Of a stretch of 64,000 nucleotides of DNA, positions 52,330 through 60,450 are shown piece after piece (within the stretch, counting starts at the first letter, position 1; the number at the start of each line of letters is the position of its first letter). Position numbers and translations under genes: made by a program. Where the stretch lies: contig NZ_JACYXE010000001.1 of the NCBI RefSeq assembly GCF_014857905.1, positions 682,001 to 746,000 of the forward strand, read 5' to 3'. The notes beneath the pieces are model-generated. The model saw only the letters and a list, made by a program, of their open reading frames with translations, was not told the origin of the DNA and did not search any database. Source of the stretch: Agilicoccus flavus. GTDB taxonomy: Bacteria; Actinomycetota; Actinomycetes; Actinomycetales; Dermatophilaceae.

Positions 52330-52353
52330 GCCCGGACGTCGGGGGTCGGCTGC

Positions 52354-52809
52354 TCAGACCCGTTCGAACGTCGGGGTCAGCTCGATCTCGCTGCGCAGGC
52401 TCGCGGCGACGAAGCACTCGCGGTGGGCCACCTCGACGAGGTGCGCGAGACGCTCGTCGGTGACGTCCGAGGCGACGACCACGTGCGGGCGCAGCTCGAT
52501 CCGCGACACCCACATCGGGCGCCCCTCGTGCGGCATGAACCCCCGCGCGTCGTCGCGGTAGGAGACGACGTCGACGCGGGCCCGGGCCGCGACGGCGAGG
52601 AACGACAAGAGTTGGCAGGAGCTCGCGGCCACGACGAGGAGCTGCTCGGGGTTGAGCAGGCCCGGGTCCCCCCGGAACGCGCGGTCCGAGCTCACGCGCA
52701 GCGTGTTTGGCCCCACCCGCACCTCGTGGCCCCGGTCGTAGGCCTCGTACCCGGCCCCGGTGGTGCCCTGCCAGACCGCGGACGCGGCGAACTCGTGAGC
52801 GTCGGTCAT
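52354..52809 (-). CDS. OsmC/Ohr-family protein
   Basis: The 151-residue protein starts at ATG 52809. The fold is shown by NPEQLLVVAASSCQLLSFLAVAA (first Cys, split here: SSCQLLSF) and the second Cys in AHRECFVAASL. Members are thiol-dependent peroxidases acting on organic hydroperoxides. The substitution pattern (HECF-like) is that of the OsmC-like YhfA group rather than Ohr itself. It is monocistronic, near hemerythrin and dehydrogenases that may belong to a stress neighbourhood. Confidence 0.9.
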   Translation of the reverse strand: MTDAHEFAASAVWQGTTGAGYEAYDRGHEVRVGPNTLRVSSDRAFRGDPGLLNPEQLLVVAASSCQLLSFLAVAARARVDVVSYRDDARGFMPHEGRPMWVSRIELRPHVVVASDVTDERLAHLVEVAHRECFVAASLRSEIELTPTFERV

Positions 52810-53083
52810 GCCCGGATCATCGCAGCCGGGCGCGTGGGGCGGGGCGGCCGGGTGCGAGAGGCGTTGTCCGGACGCGAAGCCATGCGCGGGCGGGCGAAAT
52901 CGCCGCGCCCCGCCGCCTCGGGGGGCAGGGGGCGCCGCACCCACATACGGACGTCCGACCTGGTCCTGAACTAAGGTAGGGGCTTCACATACGGGTCTTC
53001 GGGGGACGACCCGCACGGGGGTTGGACGGGGGTCTGGTCCACGAGTGCGGCGCGGGCCCTGCCCCGTCGTCGAAAGGAACCTC

Positions 53084-54217
53084 GTGCTCTCGCCTCGCTC
53101 GTCCGTCGCCGCCTCCGTCGCGCTGTGCGCCGCCGCCGGTGTGCTCGCACCGGTGGCCTCCGCCGCCCCCGCCGCGGCGGCACCGACACCGGCCGTTGCG
53201 GCCGCCCCGGCCGCGCCCGCTGCGGCCGCGACGAACGGCGCGTACGCCGGCGTCCCCGTCGCCGCCCGCGGCCCGGCCGGCGCGTACGCCCGCAAGTACC
53301 TCGGCGCCTCGCGGTCCTCGCTCGCGTGGCACTCGGGAGCCTGGGTCGGCGGGTGGATGAGCGCCACCCGGGCCACCCGCTGGGGGACCTGGCGGGGCAC
53401 ACCCAGCGACGTCACCCTCACCTTCCCCGAGAGCCGGACCTGGGCCGACATCCAGCGGTCCACCTGGCACATCGACACGTTCAAGGGATTCCGCGGCACC
53501 CTCGTCTACGGCCTCCCGCTGCTGCCGAAGACGGCGAAGCCGGCGCAATTGCGCGCCGTCGCCGCCGGCAAGCACGACGCGACGTTCGCGAAGGTCGCCC
53601 GGGACCTGCGCGCCCGCGGCCGCGGCAAGACCGTGGTCCGCATCGGCTGGGAGGCCAACGGCACGTGGATGCCGTACAGCGTGACCGCCGGCACCGCCGC
53701 GACCTACCGCGCCGCGTTCCGCCGCGTGGCGAAGGTGATGGAGAAGCAGGCGCCGGGGCTGCTGTTCAGCTTCGACGTCAACTGCGGGACGACGCTCAAG
53801 GGCCAGCGCAACCGCCTCGACAGCCTCAACCGGCTCTACCCGGGCAGCGACGTCGTCGACATGGTCGGGTGCTCCGCGTACGACTGGGACGTCCTCGGCG
53901 CGACGACCGAGGCAGGCTGGCGCCGCGCGCTCAAGCCGGGCAAGGGCGTCGGCCTCGGCGACGTCGCCGCGTTCGCGCGGGCCAAGCGCAAGGGCCTCGC
54001 GATCTCCGAGTGGGGGCTCGCCGGCCGTCACCGCGACGGGCACGGCGACAACCCCTTCTACATCCGCAAGATGAAGCAGTTCTTCACCGCGAACGCCGAC
54101 ATCCTCGTGCTCGAGAGCTACTTCAACGTCGCCGAGAAGACGGACACCGCGAGCTCGCTGTGGCCCGAGGCGCCCCTCAACCCGAGGTCGGCCGCGGTCT
54201 ACCGCGCCCTCTGGTGA
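53084..54217 (+). CDS. Secreted glycoside hydrolase, GH26-like (beta-mannanase type)
   Basis: The 377-residue protein starts at GTG 53084 (AAAGGA upstream). A signal peptide (SSVAASVALCAAAGVLAP, cut near ASAAPAAA) and an Ala/Pro linker lead to a TIM-barrel domain. VVRIGWEANGTWMPY carries the candidate acid/base Glu and LAISEWGLAG the candidate nucleophile Glu, the GH26-type spacing. FSFDVNCG and VDMVGCSAYDWD lie between them. No carbohydrate-binding module or sorting signal is visible. Mannan or a related beta-glycan is the likely substrate. Confidence 0.82.
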   Translation: MLSPRSSVAASVALCAAAGVLAPVASAAPAAAAPTPAVAAAPAAPAAAATNGAYAGVPVAARGPAGAYARKYLGASRSSLAWHSGAWVGGWMSATRATRWGTWRGTPSDVTLTFPESRTWADIQRSTWHIDTFKGFRGTLVYGLPLLPKTAKPAQLRAVAAGKHDATFAKVARDLRARGRGKTVVRIGWEANGTWMPYSVTAGTAATYRAAFRRVAKVMEKQAPGLLFSFDVNCGTTLKGQRNRLDSLNRLYPGSDVVDMVGCSAYDWDVLGATTEAGWRRALKPGKGVGLGDVAAFARAKRKGLAISEWGLAGRHRDGHGDNPFYIRKMKQFFTANADILVLESYFNVAEKTDTASSLWPEAPLNPRSAAVYRALW

Positions 54218-54355
54218 GCCGCGCGCCGCGGTGAGGGTCGCCCGGCGCCGCCGCGCGTCCGCCCCGGGGCCCGGGCCGGTCGCGCCGAACAACGCCGCCT
54301 CGACGGCATGGTCCGGCCGGCGGCGGCAGGCGAAGCCGCGGGCCCGAAGCGCGGG

Positions 54356-54808
54356 TCACGTCGCGCGGGCGTCCTCCCGGTAGTGCCGGGCGGGGGTGAA
54401 CACGTGCGCCTCGAGCGCCGGGGGCAGGTCGGCCACGCCCGGTCCGCCGGCGCGCACCCAGCCGAGCACCTCGGCGTGCGTGTCCTCGTCGCCGGTCCAC
54501 GCCAGCCAGACCGGGCGGGCGCCTTCGCTGCGCCCCCGCGCCGACGGACGCACGACGACCACGTCCCGGTCGTCGCAGGGCCCGAGGCAGTCGGCGACCG
54601 TGACCGTCGTCTCGCGCGAAAGCTCAGCTAGGCGGGCCCGGGCGGCGGGGTCCCGGCGCCCGTCGGGGGTTCGCGCGCAGCAGCATCCGTGGCAGACCGT
54701 CAGCGCGCAGCCCTGCGCCGCGCCCGGGCCGGAACCCCCGGAGCCCCCGACGCTCGCGCCGGCGGGACGCGCCTCCGGCCGGCCCCCGCCCTTGCGTCGT
54801 CTGCCCAT
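54356..54808 (-). CDS. Thioredoxin-like 2Fe-2S protein
   Basis: The 150-residue protein has a disordered Gly/Arg-rich lead of about 35 residues. A thioredoxin-like 2Fe-2S ferredoxin domain follows with Cys clusters in ALTVCHGCCCART and VADCLGPCDDRDVVVV. The spacing fits the (2Fe-2S) ferredoxin family related to the NuoE fold, with an extra pair of Cys in the first cluster. It ends with an acidic segment. It lies 83 bases downstream of the SDR gene on the same strand. Its redox partner is unknown. Confidence 0.8.
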   Translation of the reverse strand: MGRRRKGGGRPEARPAGASVGGSGGSGPGAAQGCALTVCHGCCCARTPDGRRDPAARARLAELSRETTVTVADCLGPCDDRDVVVVRPSARGRSEGARPVWLAWTGDEDTHAEVLGWVRAGGPGVADLPPALEAHVFTPARHYREDARAT

Positions 54809-54891
54809 CGGACCATCCTCTCCTGCCGATGCCGCCGGCGACGCGAGGGCCCGACGCCGGGGGCGAACCCCGACGCCGGGCCCGGTGCCGA

Positions 54892-55764
54892 TCAGAAGAC
54901 CGGCTTGCCGCCCGTGACGCCGAGGACGGTGCCCGAGACGTAGCTCGCCTCGTCGGAGGCGAGGTAGACGTACGCCGACGCCACCTCGATGGGGTGGCCG
55001 GCGCGGCCGAGCGGGGTGTCGGAACCGAAGCCCTCGACCTTCGCGTCGGGCATGGTCGCCGGGATGAGCGGCGTCCAGATCGGGCCGGGCGCCACGGCGT
55101 TGACGCGGATGCCCTTGTCGCCCAGGTCGCTGGCGAGGTTGACGACGAGGTTGTTGAGCGCGGCCTTGGTCGCGGCGTAGTCGAGGAGGTTCTCGCTCGG
55201 GCTGTACGCCTGCACCGACGTCGTGACGATGACCGACCCGTTGCCGGAGAGTTCGTCGACGAGCGCCTGCGTGAGCCAGAACGGCGAGAACACGTTGGTC
55301 GCGAACGTGCGCTCGATCTGCTCGGGCGGGAAGTTCTCGAGCCCGTCGTAGGTCATCTGGTACGCCGCGTTGCACACGAGGACGTCGAGGCCGCCGAGGA
55401 ACTCGACCGCCTTGGTCGCCAGCTCGACGTTCGCGGCGTGCGTGCGCAGGTCACCGGGCACCGCGTGCACGGTCCCGCCGGCGGCCTCGATCGCCGCGAT
55501 CGTCTCGGCGGCGTCGGCGGCCTCCTCCGGCAGGTGCGCGATGACGACCGACGCACCCTCCTTCGCGAAGGCGACGGCCACGGCGCGGCCGATGCCCGAG
55601 TCGGCGCCGGTGACGAGCGCCCGGGTGCCCTCGAGGCGGCGGCGCGGGGTCCACGACGTCTCGCCGTGATCGGCGGGCGGGTCGAGCTTGCTCGTGGTGC
55701 CGGGCCAGTCCTGCTTCTGCTGGGGGATGTCGGAGAGATCGGCGGGCGTCTTCTGGTCGGCCAT
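54892..55764 (-). CDS. Short-chain dehydrogenase/reductase, YghA/GSP39 type
   Basis: The 290-residue SDR has an N-terminal extension (QQKQDWPGTTSKLDPPADHG) characteristic of the YghA/general-stress-protein-39 group. It also has the cofactor motif TGADSGIGRAVAVAFA, NAAYQ in place of NNAG, the catalytic Ser in VTTSVQAYS and Tyr/Lys in DYAATKAAL. It starts at ATG 55764 with AAAGG upstream and follows the zinc dehydrogenase gene after 56 bases, probably in one operon. It ends within a C-terminal GGKPVF. Confidence 0.94.
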   Translation of the reverse strand: MADQKTPADLSDIPQQKQDWPGTTSKLDPPADHGETSWTPRRRLEGTRALVTGADSGIGRAVAVAFAKEGASVVIAHLPEEAADAAETIAAIEAAGGTVHAVPGDLRTHAANVELATKAVEFLGGLDVLVCNAAYQMTYDGLENFPPEQIERTFATNVFSPFWLTQALVDELSGNGSVIVTTSVQAYSPSENLLDYAATKAALNNLVVNLASDLGDKGIRVNAVAPGPIWTPLIPATMPDAKVEGFGSDTPLGRAGHPIEVASAYVYLASDEASYVSGTVLGVTGGKPVF

Positions 55765-55820
55765 GGTGGAGCCTTTCGTTCGAGGGGTCGGAGCAGGGAT
55801 CCGGCGAGGTCGGGCCGCCG

Positions 55821-57011
55821 TCAGGGGGTCAGGACGACCTTGAGGCAGCCGTCCTCCTTCTTCTGGAACGTCTTGTAGGCCCGGGCCGCGTCCGCCAGGG
55901 GCAGGCGGTGCGTCGCGAGCGTCTCGACGTCGAACACGTCCGACTCGACGAGCAGGGCGAGCAGCTCGTCGGTCCAGCGCCGGACGTTGGCCTGACCCAT
56001 CCGGATCGTGAGCTGGCGGTCGAACATGTCCATCATCGGGAGGGGGTCGGCGGCCCCGCCGTACACGCCGGAGATCGAGACGGTGCCGCCGCGGCGGGCG
56101 GCGAGCAGCGACGCGTGCAGCGCCGCGAGCCGGTCGATGCCGAACGTCTCGGTGGCCTTGCGCGCGATCGGGCCGGGCAGCTTGCCGGTCGCGGCCACGG
56201 CGAACCCGGCCGCGGCGTTGATCGGGCCCCCGTGCGCCTCCATGCCCACGGCCTCGACGACGCCGTCGGCGCCGCGGCCGTGCGTCATCTCGCGGATCGC
56301 CTCCGCGGCGTCGGGCGTCTGCCGCAGGTCGATCGTCTCCACGCCGTGCGCCCGCGCCGCGGCGAGGCGCTCGTCGACGAGATCGACGCCGATGACGCGC
56401 TCCGCCCCGAGGTGCCGCGCGATCCGCGTCGCGAGCTGACCGACCGGTCCGAGGCCGAAGACCGCGACGGTGTCGCCGGGGTCGACGTCGGCGTAGCGCA
56501 CGGCCTGCCACGCGGTCGGCAGGATGTCGGAGAGGTAGAGGTACCGCTCGTCGACCCCCTCGTGGGGCACCTTCACGGGGCCGTACTGCGCCTGGGGGAC
56601 GCGCACGTACTCCGCCTGGCCGCCGGGGACCGAGCCGTACAGGCGCGTGTAGCCGAAGAGCGACGCCCCCTTGTCCTGCTCGGTCACCTGCGTGGTCTCG
56701 CACTGACTCTGCAGCCCGTGCGTGCACATCCAGCAGTGCCCGCACGAGATGTTGAAGGGGACGACGACGCGGTCGCCGACGCGCAGGTCGCCCGTGTCGG
56801 GCCCGACCTCCTCGACGATGCCCATGAACTCGTGCCCGAGGACGTCACCGCGATCGAGGTAGGGGCCGAGCACGTGGTACAGGTGCAGGTCGGACCCGCA
56901 GATGGCGGTGGACGTGACGCGGACGATCGCGTCGGTGGGGGCGTGGATGCTCGGGTCCGGGACGTCGATGACCTCGACGTGATCCGTGCCCTGCCAGGTG
57001 AGTGCCTTCAT
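55821..57011 (-). CDS. Zinc-dependent alcohol dehydrogenase, FdhA-like
   Basis: The 396-residue medium-chain dehydrogenase has the catalytic zinc ligands in TAICGSDLHLY and GHEFMGIVEEV, the structural zinc Cys in SCGHCWMCTHGLQSQC, and the Rossmann motif VFGLGPVGQLATRIA. The long insert after AVGMEAHGG and the ending FQKKEDGCLKVVL are typical of the glutathione-independent formaldehyde dehydrogenase-like group. It heads a minus-strand unit with an SDR and a 2Fe-2S protein. A divergent SDR gene shares its upstream region. Confidence 0.94.
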   Translation of the reverse strand: MKALTWQGTDHVEVIDVPDPSIHAPTDAIVRVTSTAICGSDLHLYHVLGPYLDRGDVLGHEFMGIVEEVGPDTGDLRVGDRVVVPFNISCGHCWMCTHGLQSQCETTQVTEQDKGASLFGYTRLYGSVPGGQAEYVRVPQAQYGPVKVPHEGVDERYLYLSDILPTAWQAVRYADVDPGDTVAVFGLGPVGQLATRIARHLGAERVIGVDLVDERLAAARAHGVETIDLRQTPDAAEAIREMTHGRGADGVVEAVGMEAHGGPINAAAGFAVAATGKLPGPIARKATETFGIDRLAALHASLLAARRGGTVSISGVYGGAADPLPMMDMFDRQLTIRMGQANVRRWTDELLALLVESDVFDVETLATHRLPLADAARAYKTFQKKEDGCLKVVLTP

Positions 57012-57092
57012 TGGCGGGAGACTCCCTCGACGTGGTGGCTCCGGCCATGGGTCTGCAGTCGGAGTGGCGGGCGGGCCCGCCTCGCCTGTCCC

Positions 57093-57117
57093 CTACCCCT
57101 CGTCGCGGGCCGCACAC
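57093..57117 (-). promoter_or_regulatory. Candidate stress-sigma promoter for the zinc dehydrogenase operon
   Basis: On the minus strand GTGT (57117-57114), 15 bases, then GGGTAG (57098-57093) resembles the actinobacterial SigB-type pattern GNNT-N14-16-GGGTAY, missing only the final Y. It lies about 80 bases upstream of the ATG at 57011. The assignment rests on motif and on the stress-type products only. Confidence 0.35.
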
Positions 57118-57131
57118 CTGGCCCCCGGGTG

Positions 57132-57156
57132 GTGTAGCCGCGGCCGGGAGGGGTAC
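57132..57156 (+). promoter_or_regulatory. Candidate stress-sigma promoter for the divergent SDR gene
   Basis: GTGT (57132-57135), 15 bases, GGGTAC (57151-57156) fits GNNT-N14-16-GGGTAY fully. The ATG at 57166 follows after nine bases, so the transcript would have almost no leader. The back-to-back arrangement with a near-identical motif on the other strand is the main support. Confidence 0.4.
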
Positions 57157-57165
57157 GAACCGGAC

Positions 57166-58170
57166 ATGTCGCGACCCTCGATCACCGCTCTGCTCGCCCG
57201 CCCCGGCGCCCTCCCGGCACGCCCGGTCGCCCTCGTCGCCGGCGCCTCCCGCGGCCTCGGGCTGCTCGTGGCCCGCGAGCTCGCCGAGCGGGGCTGCCGG
57301 GTCGTCGGGCTCTCCCGCTCGGAGGAGTCCCTCGCGCAGGCCCGGGAGCAGATGGCGGGGTGGGGTCACGAGCTGACCACCTACGCCGTCGACGTCACGG
57401 ACGACGAGCGTCTCGCGGAGGTCGTCCGCCGGGCGGGCACGGAGGTCGGGCCGATCGACGTCGCGGTCCACGTGGCCGGGGTCATCCAGGTGGGCCCGGC
57501 GGAGTCGATGACGCGGGAGCACTACGAGCAGGCCATCGGGATCATGCTGTGGGGCCCGATCAACCTCGCGCTCGCCGTGCTCCCCGGCATGCGGGAGCGT
57601 CGGCGCGGGCGCATCGGGATCGTCACCTCGGTCGGGGGCACGGTGTCCGTGCCGCACCTGCTGCCCTACTCGACCGCCAAGTTCGGGGCGGTCGGCTTCA
57701 GCGAGGGGCTGCGGGCCGAGCTGACCGGCACCGGGGTCACGGCGACGACGATCATCCCCGGCCTCATGCGCACCGGCTCGCACGTCGCGGCCGAGTTCAC
57801 CGGCGACCAGGCCGCGGAGTACGCGTGGTTCGCGCCCGGGGCCTCCCTGCCCGGGGTCGCGATCGACGCGGAGCGCGCCGCCTCGGCCATCGCCGAGGGG
57901 GTGCTCGCCGGCCGCGGGCAGGTCGTGCTGTCGCCGCTCGCGCAGGTCGGGATGCGGGTCGCGGGCGTCGCGCCCGGGCTGACCGGTTCCCTGCTCGGCG
58001 TCGCCGCCCGCCTCCTGCCCAGCGCCCCGCCCGATCCGACGTCCACCGGGACCGTCGACGGCCACACCGCCCGCGCGCGTCTCGACTCCCCCCTCGTCGA
58101 GAAGCTCACAGCCCTCGGGACCCGGGCGTCGCGGCGGTTCAACGAGTTGCGCTCGTCGCGGCGCTCCTGA
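57166..58170 (+). CDS. Short-chain dehydrogenase/reductase
   Basis: The 334-residue SDR starts at ATG 57166. Cofactor binding is at VAGASRGLGLLVARELA, with the acidic/basic selector near GLSRSEES suggesting NADP. VAGVIQVGP replaces the NNAG motif, the catalytic Ser is in VTSVGGTVS, and Tyr/Lys in PYSTAKFG. The C-terminal 90 residues, with a hydrophobic helix (GMRVAGVAPGLTGSLLGVAA), may associate with membrane. It is divergent from the zinc dehydrogenase gene. The substrate is unknown. Confidence 0.92.
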   Translation: MSRPSITALLARPGALPARPVALVAGASRGLGLLVARELAERGCRVVGLSRSEESLAQAREQMAGWGHELTTYAVDVTDDERLAEVVRRAGTEVGPIDVAVHVAGVIQVGPAESMTREHYEQAIGIMLWGPINLALAVLPGMRERRRGRIGIVTSVGGTVSVPHLLPYSTAKFGAVGFSEGLRAELTGTGVTATTIIPGLMRTGSHVAAEFTGDQAAEYAWFAPGASLPGVAIDAERAASAIAEGVLAGRGQVVLSPLAQVGMRVAGVAPGLTGSLLGVAARLLPSAPPDPTSTGTVDGHTARARLDSPLVEKLTALGTRASRRFNELRSSRRS

Positions 58171-58300
58171 CCGGTCGGTCGCATCACGGCCGGACGCCGG
58201 TGCCCGTGGCACCTCGATGACGACGTCTCGCGCCGTCTCGGGCCTACCCGGCCACGGGGAGACACGGGCGTCGGCCCACGGCGACCAGGCGTCGTTCCCG

Positions 58301-58329
58301 TTGCCGCGTGCCACGCCCTGGACTACGTT
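58301..58329 (+). promoter_or_regulatory. Candidate sigma-A promoter of fdhA
   Basis: TTGCCG (58301-58306), 17 bases, TACGTT (58324-58329) matches the -35/-10 pattern with good spacing. Transcription would start near 58336, giving a leader of about 60 bases before the ATG at 58398. Confidence 0.35.
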
Positions 58330-58397
58330 CGAGAACCCCGCGGGTCGGCCTCGGATCGGGGCCACCCGCGTCTGTCGGACTCGATGAGGAGACCACC

Positions 58398-59609
58398 ATG
58401 AGCAGCAATCGCGTCGTCGTCTACAAGGGTCCCGGCGAGGTCGCCGTGGAGTCGATGGACTACCCCACGCTCGAGATCCCGGGCGAGGTGGCCGACCACT
58501 TCGGCATCAAGAAGGCCGCGCCGCACGCGGTGATCCTCAAGCTCGTGACGACGAACATCTGCGGATCCGACCAGCACATGGTGCGCGGACGCACGACCGC
58601 GCCGATCGGACAGACCCTCGGCCACGAGATCACCGGCGAGGTCGTCGAGGCCGGCGACGACGTCCTCTTCGTCAAGGAGGGCGACATCTGTTCGGTGCCC
58701 TTCAACATCGCGTGCGGGCGGTGCCGCATGTGCAACGAGGGCAAGACCGGGATCTGCCTCAACGTCAACCCCGCCCGCCCCGGCGCCGCCTACGGCTACG
58801 TCGACATGGGCGGCTGGATCGGCGGCCAGGCCGACTACGTCATGGTCCCGTACGCCGACTTCAACCTGCTGAAGTTCCCCGACCGCGACCAGGCGCTGGC
58901 CAAGATCCTCGACCTGACGATGCTCTCGGACATCTTCCCGACCGGATACCACGGCGCCTACACCGCCGGCGTGACGACGGGGTCGACCGTGTACGTCGCG
59001 GGCGCGGGCCCCGTCGGCCTCGCGGCGGCGTACTCGGCCCAGCTCCTCGGCGCCGCGGCCGTCGTCGTCGGCGACATGAACGCCGAGCGGCTCGCGCAGG
59101 CGCGCAGTTTCGGCTGCGAGACCGTGGACCTGTCCTCGGGCGACGCCCTTCCCGACCTGCTCGAACAGATCCTCGGCGAGCCGGAGGTCGACGCGGCGGT
59201 CGACGCCGTCGGGTTCGAGGCGCGCGGCCACGGCAAGGACGCCGCCGAGGCACCCGCGACGGTACTCAACGACGTCATGACCATCGCCCGGGCGGGCGCC
59301 GGGCTCGGCATCCCGGGCCTGTACGTGACCGGCGACCCGGGCGCCGTCGACGACGCCGCGAAGAAGGGCCGCCTCGGCGTCGACCTCGGCCTCGGCTGGG
59401 CCAAGTCGCACAGCTTCACGACGGGTCAGTGCCCGGTCAAGACGTACAACCGGAAGCTCATGAACCTCATCCTCGCCGACAAGGCGCACATCGCCGACGC
59501 CGTCGGGGCCGTGACGATCTCGCTCGACGAGGCGCCGCGCGGGTACCAGGAGTTCGACGGTGGCGCCGCGAAGAAGTACGTCATCGACCCGCACGGCATG
59601 GTCCGCTGA
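58398..59609 (+). CDS. fdhA: Glutathione-independent formaldehyde dehydrogenase
   Basis: The 403-residue zinc enzyme oxidises formaldehyde (in studied homologues by a dismutating, NAD-dependent mechanism). Signatures are TTNICGSDQHMVRGR, GHEITGEVVEAG, structural zinc Cys in ACGRCRMCNEGKTGIC, VYVAGAGPVGLAAAYSA, and DAVGFEARGHG with the long family-specific insert. The end KKYVIDPHG matches FdhA. GAGGAG precedes the ATG. It stands alone; a 53-bp tandem repeat begins 34 bases after the stop. Confidence 0.95.
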   Translation: MSSNRVVVYKGPGEVAVESMDYPTLEIPGEVADHFGIKKAAPHAVILKLVTTNICGSDQHMVRGRTTAPIGQTLGHEITGEVVEAGDDVLFVKEGDICSVPFNIACGRCRMCNEGKTGICLNVNPARPGAAYGYVDMGGWIGGQADYVMVPYADFNLLKFPDRDQALAKILDLTMLSDIFPTGYHGAYTAGVTTGSTVYVAGAGPVGLAAAYSAQLLGAAAVVVGDMNAERLAQARSFGCETVDLSSGDALPDLLEQILGEPEVDAAVDAVGFEARGHGKDAAEAPATVLNDVMTIARAGAGLGIPGLYVTGDPGAVDDAAKKGRLGVDLGLGWAKSHSFTTGQCPVKTYNRKLMNLILADKAHIADAVGAVTISLDEAPRGYQEFDGGAAKKYVIDPHGMVR

Positions 59610-59643
59610 CCGTAGGGTCAGGACTCGCGTCGGGCGGTTCTTT

Positions 59644-59814
59644 CTGTCGCGCTCACTGCGGCTCGCTAGCTCACCTCCGCTCGCCGCTCGAACCCTCTGT
59701 CGCGCTCACTGCGGCTCGCTAGCTCACCTCCGCTCGCCGCTCGAACCCTCTGTCGCGCTCACTGCGGCTCGCTAGCTCACCTCCGCTCGCCGCTCGAACC
59801 CTCTGTCGCGCTCA
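59644..59814. repeat. 53-bp tandem repeat, three copies plus a fragment
   Basis: Units starting CTGTCGCGCTCACTGCGG begin at 59644, 59697 and 59750 and are identical over the full 53 bases, with a 12-base fragment at 59803. The last unit contains the stop codon and final residues of the minus-strand gene ending at 59772. The array therefore looks like duplication outward from, or into, that 3' end. Exact identity suggests recent expansion. Confidence 0.95.
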
Positions 59815-60404
59815 AGATATGCGACGCCGCGGGGGGACAGTTCGTAACCCACGTCGTGGCTGATCGTCAGCCCGAGCGCCTTGAGCTTGCGGATGTCGAC
59901 CTTCATGGGCAGCACGTCGCGGCCGAGTTCGGCGGCGAGCTGCGTCGACACGACCCGTGGATGCCGGCGGATCCACTCGAGGATCCGCCGCGTCCACGGG
60001 CCGGTCGCGCGAGCGTCGAGGCGGTCGACCGCAGCCACGAGCTCCGCCATCTCGGCCTCGTCGGGGATGCGCTCGCGCAGCGCGATCCGCGGGTCCTCGC
60101 CCACCCAGCGCACCCGCACCCGGTAGACGTGCGCCCCGCCGCGGCTTCCCCGCGGACCGGGCGGACGCTCCCGCGGCGCGAGGGCCCGCCGCAGCGCCGC
60201 GGCGTCGGGCATCCCCGCGGCGCGCGCCTGGCGATCGGTCAGCGCCTCCACGTCCGGGACGCGGGTCACCGAGACGAACTCGACGAGCCCCGCCGGCGTC
60301 AACTGCGTGCGACCGACCTTGACCCGCGGCGCATCCCACCGGCGGTACTGCATCGAGATACGGCCCGTCCGGATGCCGTCTGCGACGGCCTGCGAGATCA
60401 TCAC
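59772..60404 (-). CDS. ASCH-like domain plus winged-helix protein, 3' end in a repeat
   Basis: The protein has 210 residues from GTG 60404, or 209 from ATG 60401; GGAGG upstream suits either. The N-terminal 120 residues look like an ASCH/PUA-type RNA-binding fold (ISQAVADGIRTGRISMQYRR, then VGRTQLTPAGLVEFVSVTRV and VYRVRVRWVGEDPRI). Residues of about 145-195 form a winged helix (RRHPRVVSTQLAAELGRD and MKVDIRKLKALGL). The last residues, GFERRAEVS, come from the 53-bp repeat, so the original C-terminus may have been replaced. The function is unknown. Confidence 0.72.
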   Translation of the reverse strand: MMISQAVADGIRTGRISMQYRRWDAPRVKVGRTQLTPAGLVEFVSVTRVPDVEALTDRQARAAGMPDAAALRRALAPRERPPGPRGSRGGAHVYRVRVRWVGEDPRIALRERIPDEAEMAELVAAVDRLDARATGPWTRRILEWIRRHPRVVSTQLAAELGRDVLPMKVDIRKLKALGLTISHDVGYELSPRGVAYLERDRGFERRAEVS

Positions 60405-60450
60405 CGGCCCATCCTCCCCGTCGGCGATGGGCAGGGCCCCCGGGCGCGGG

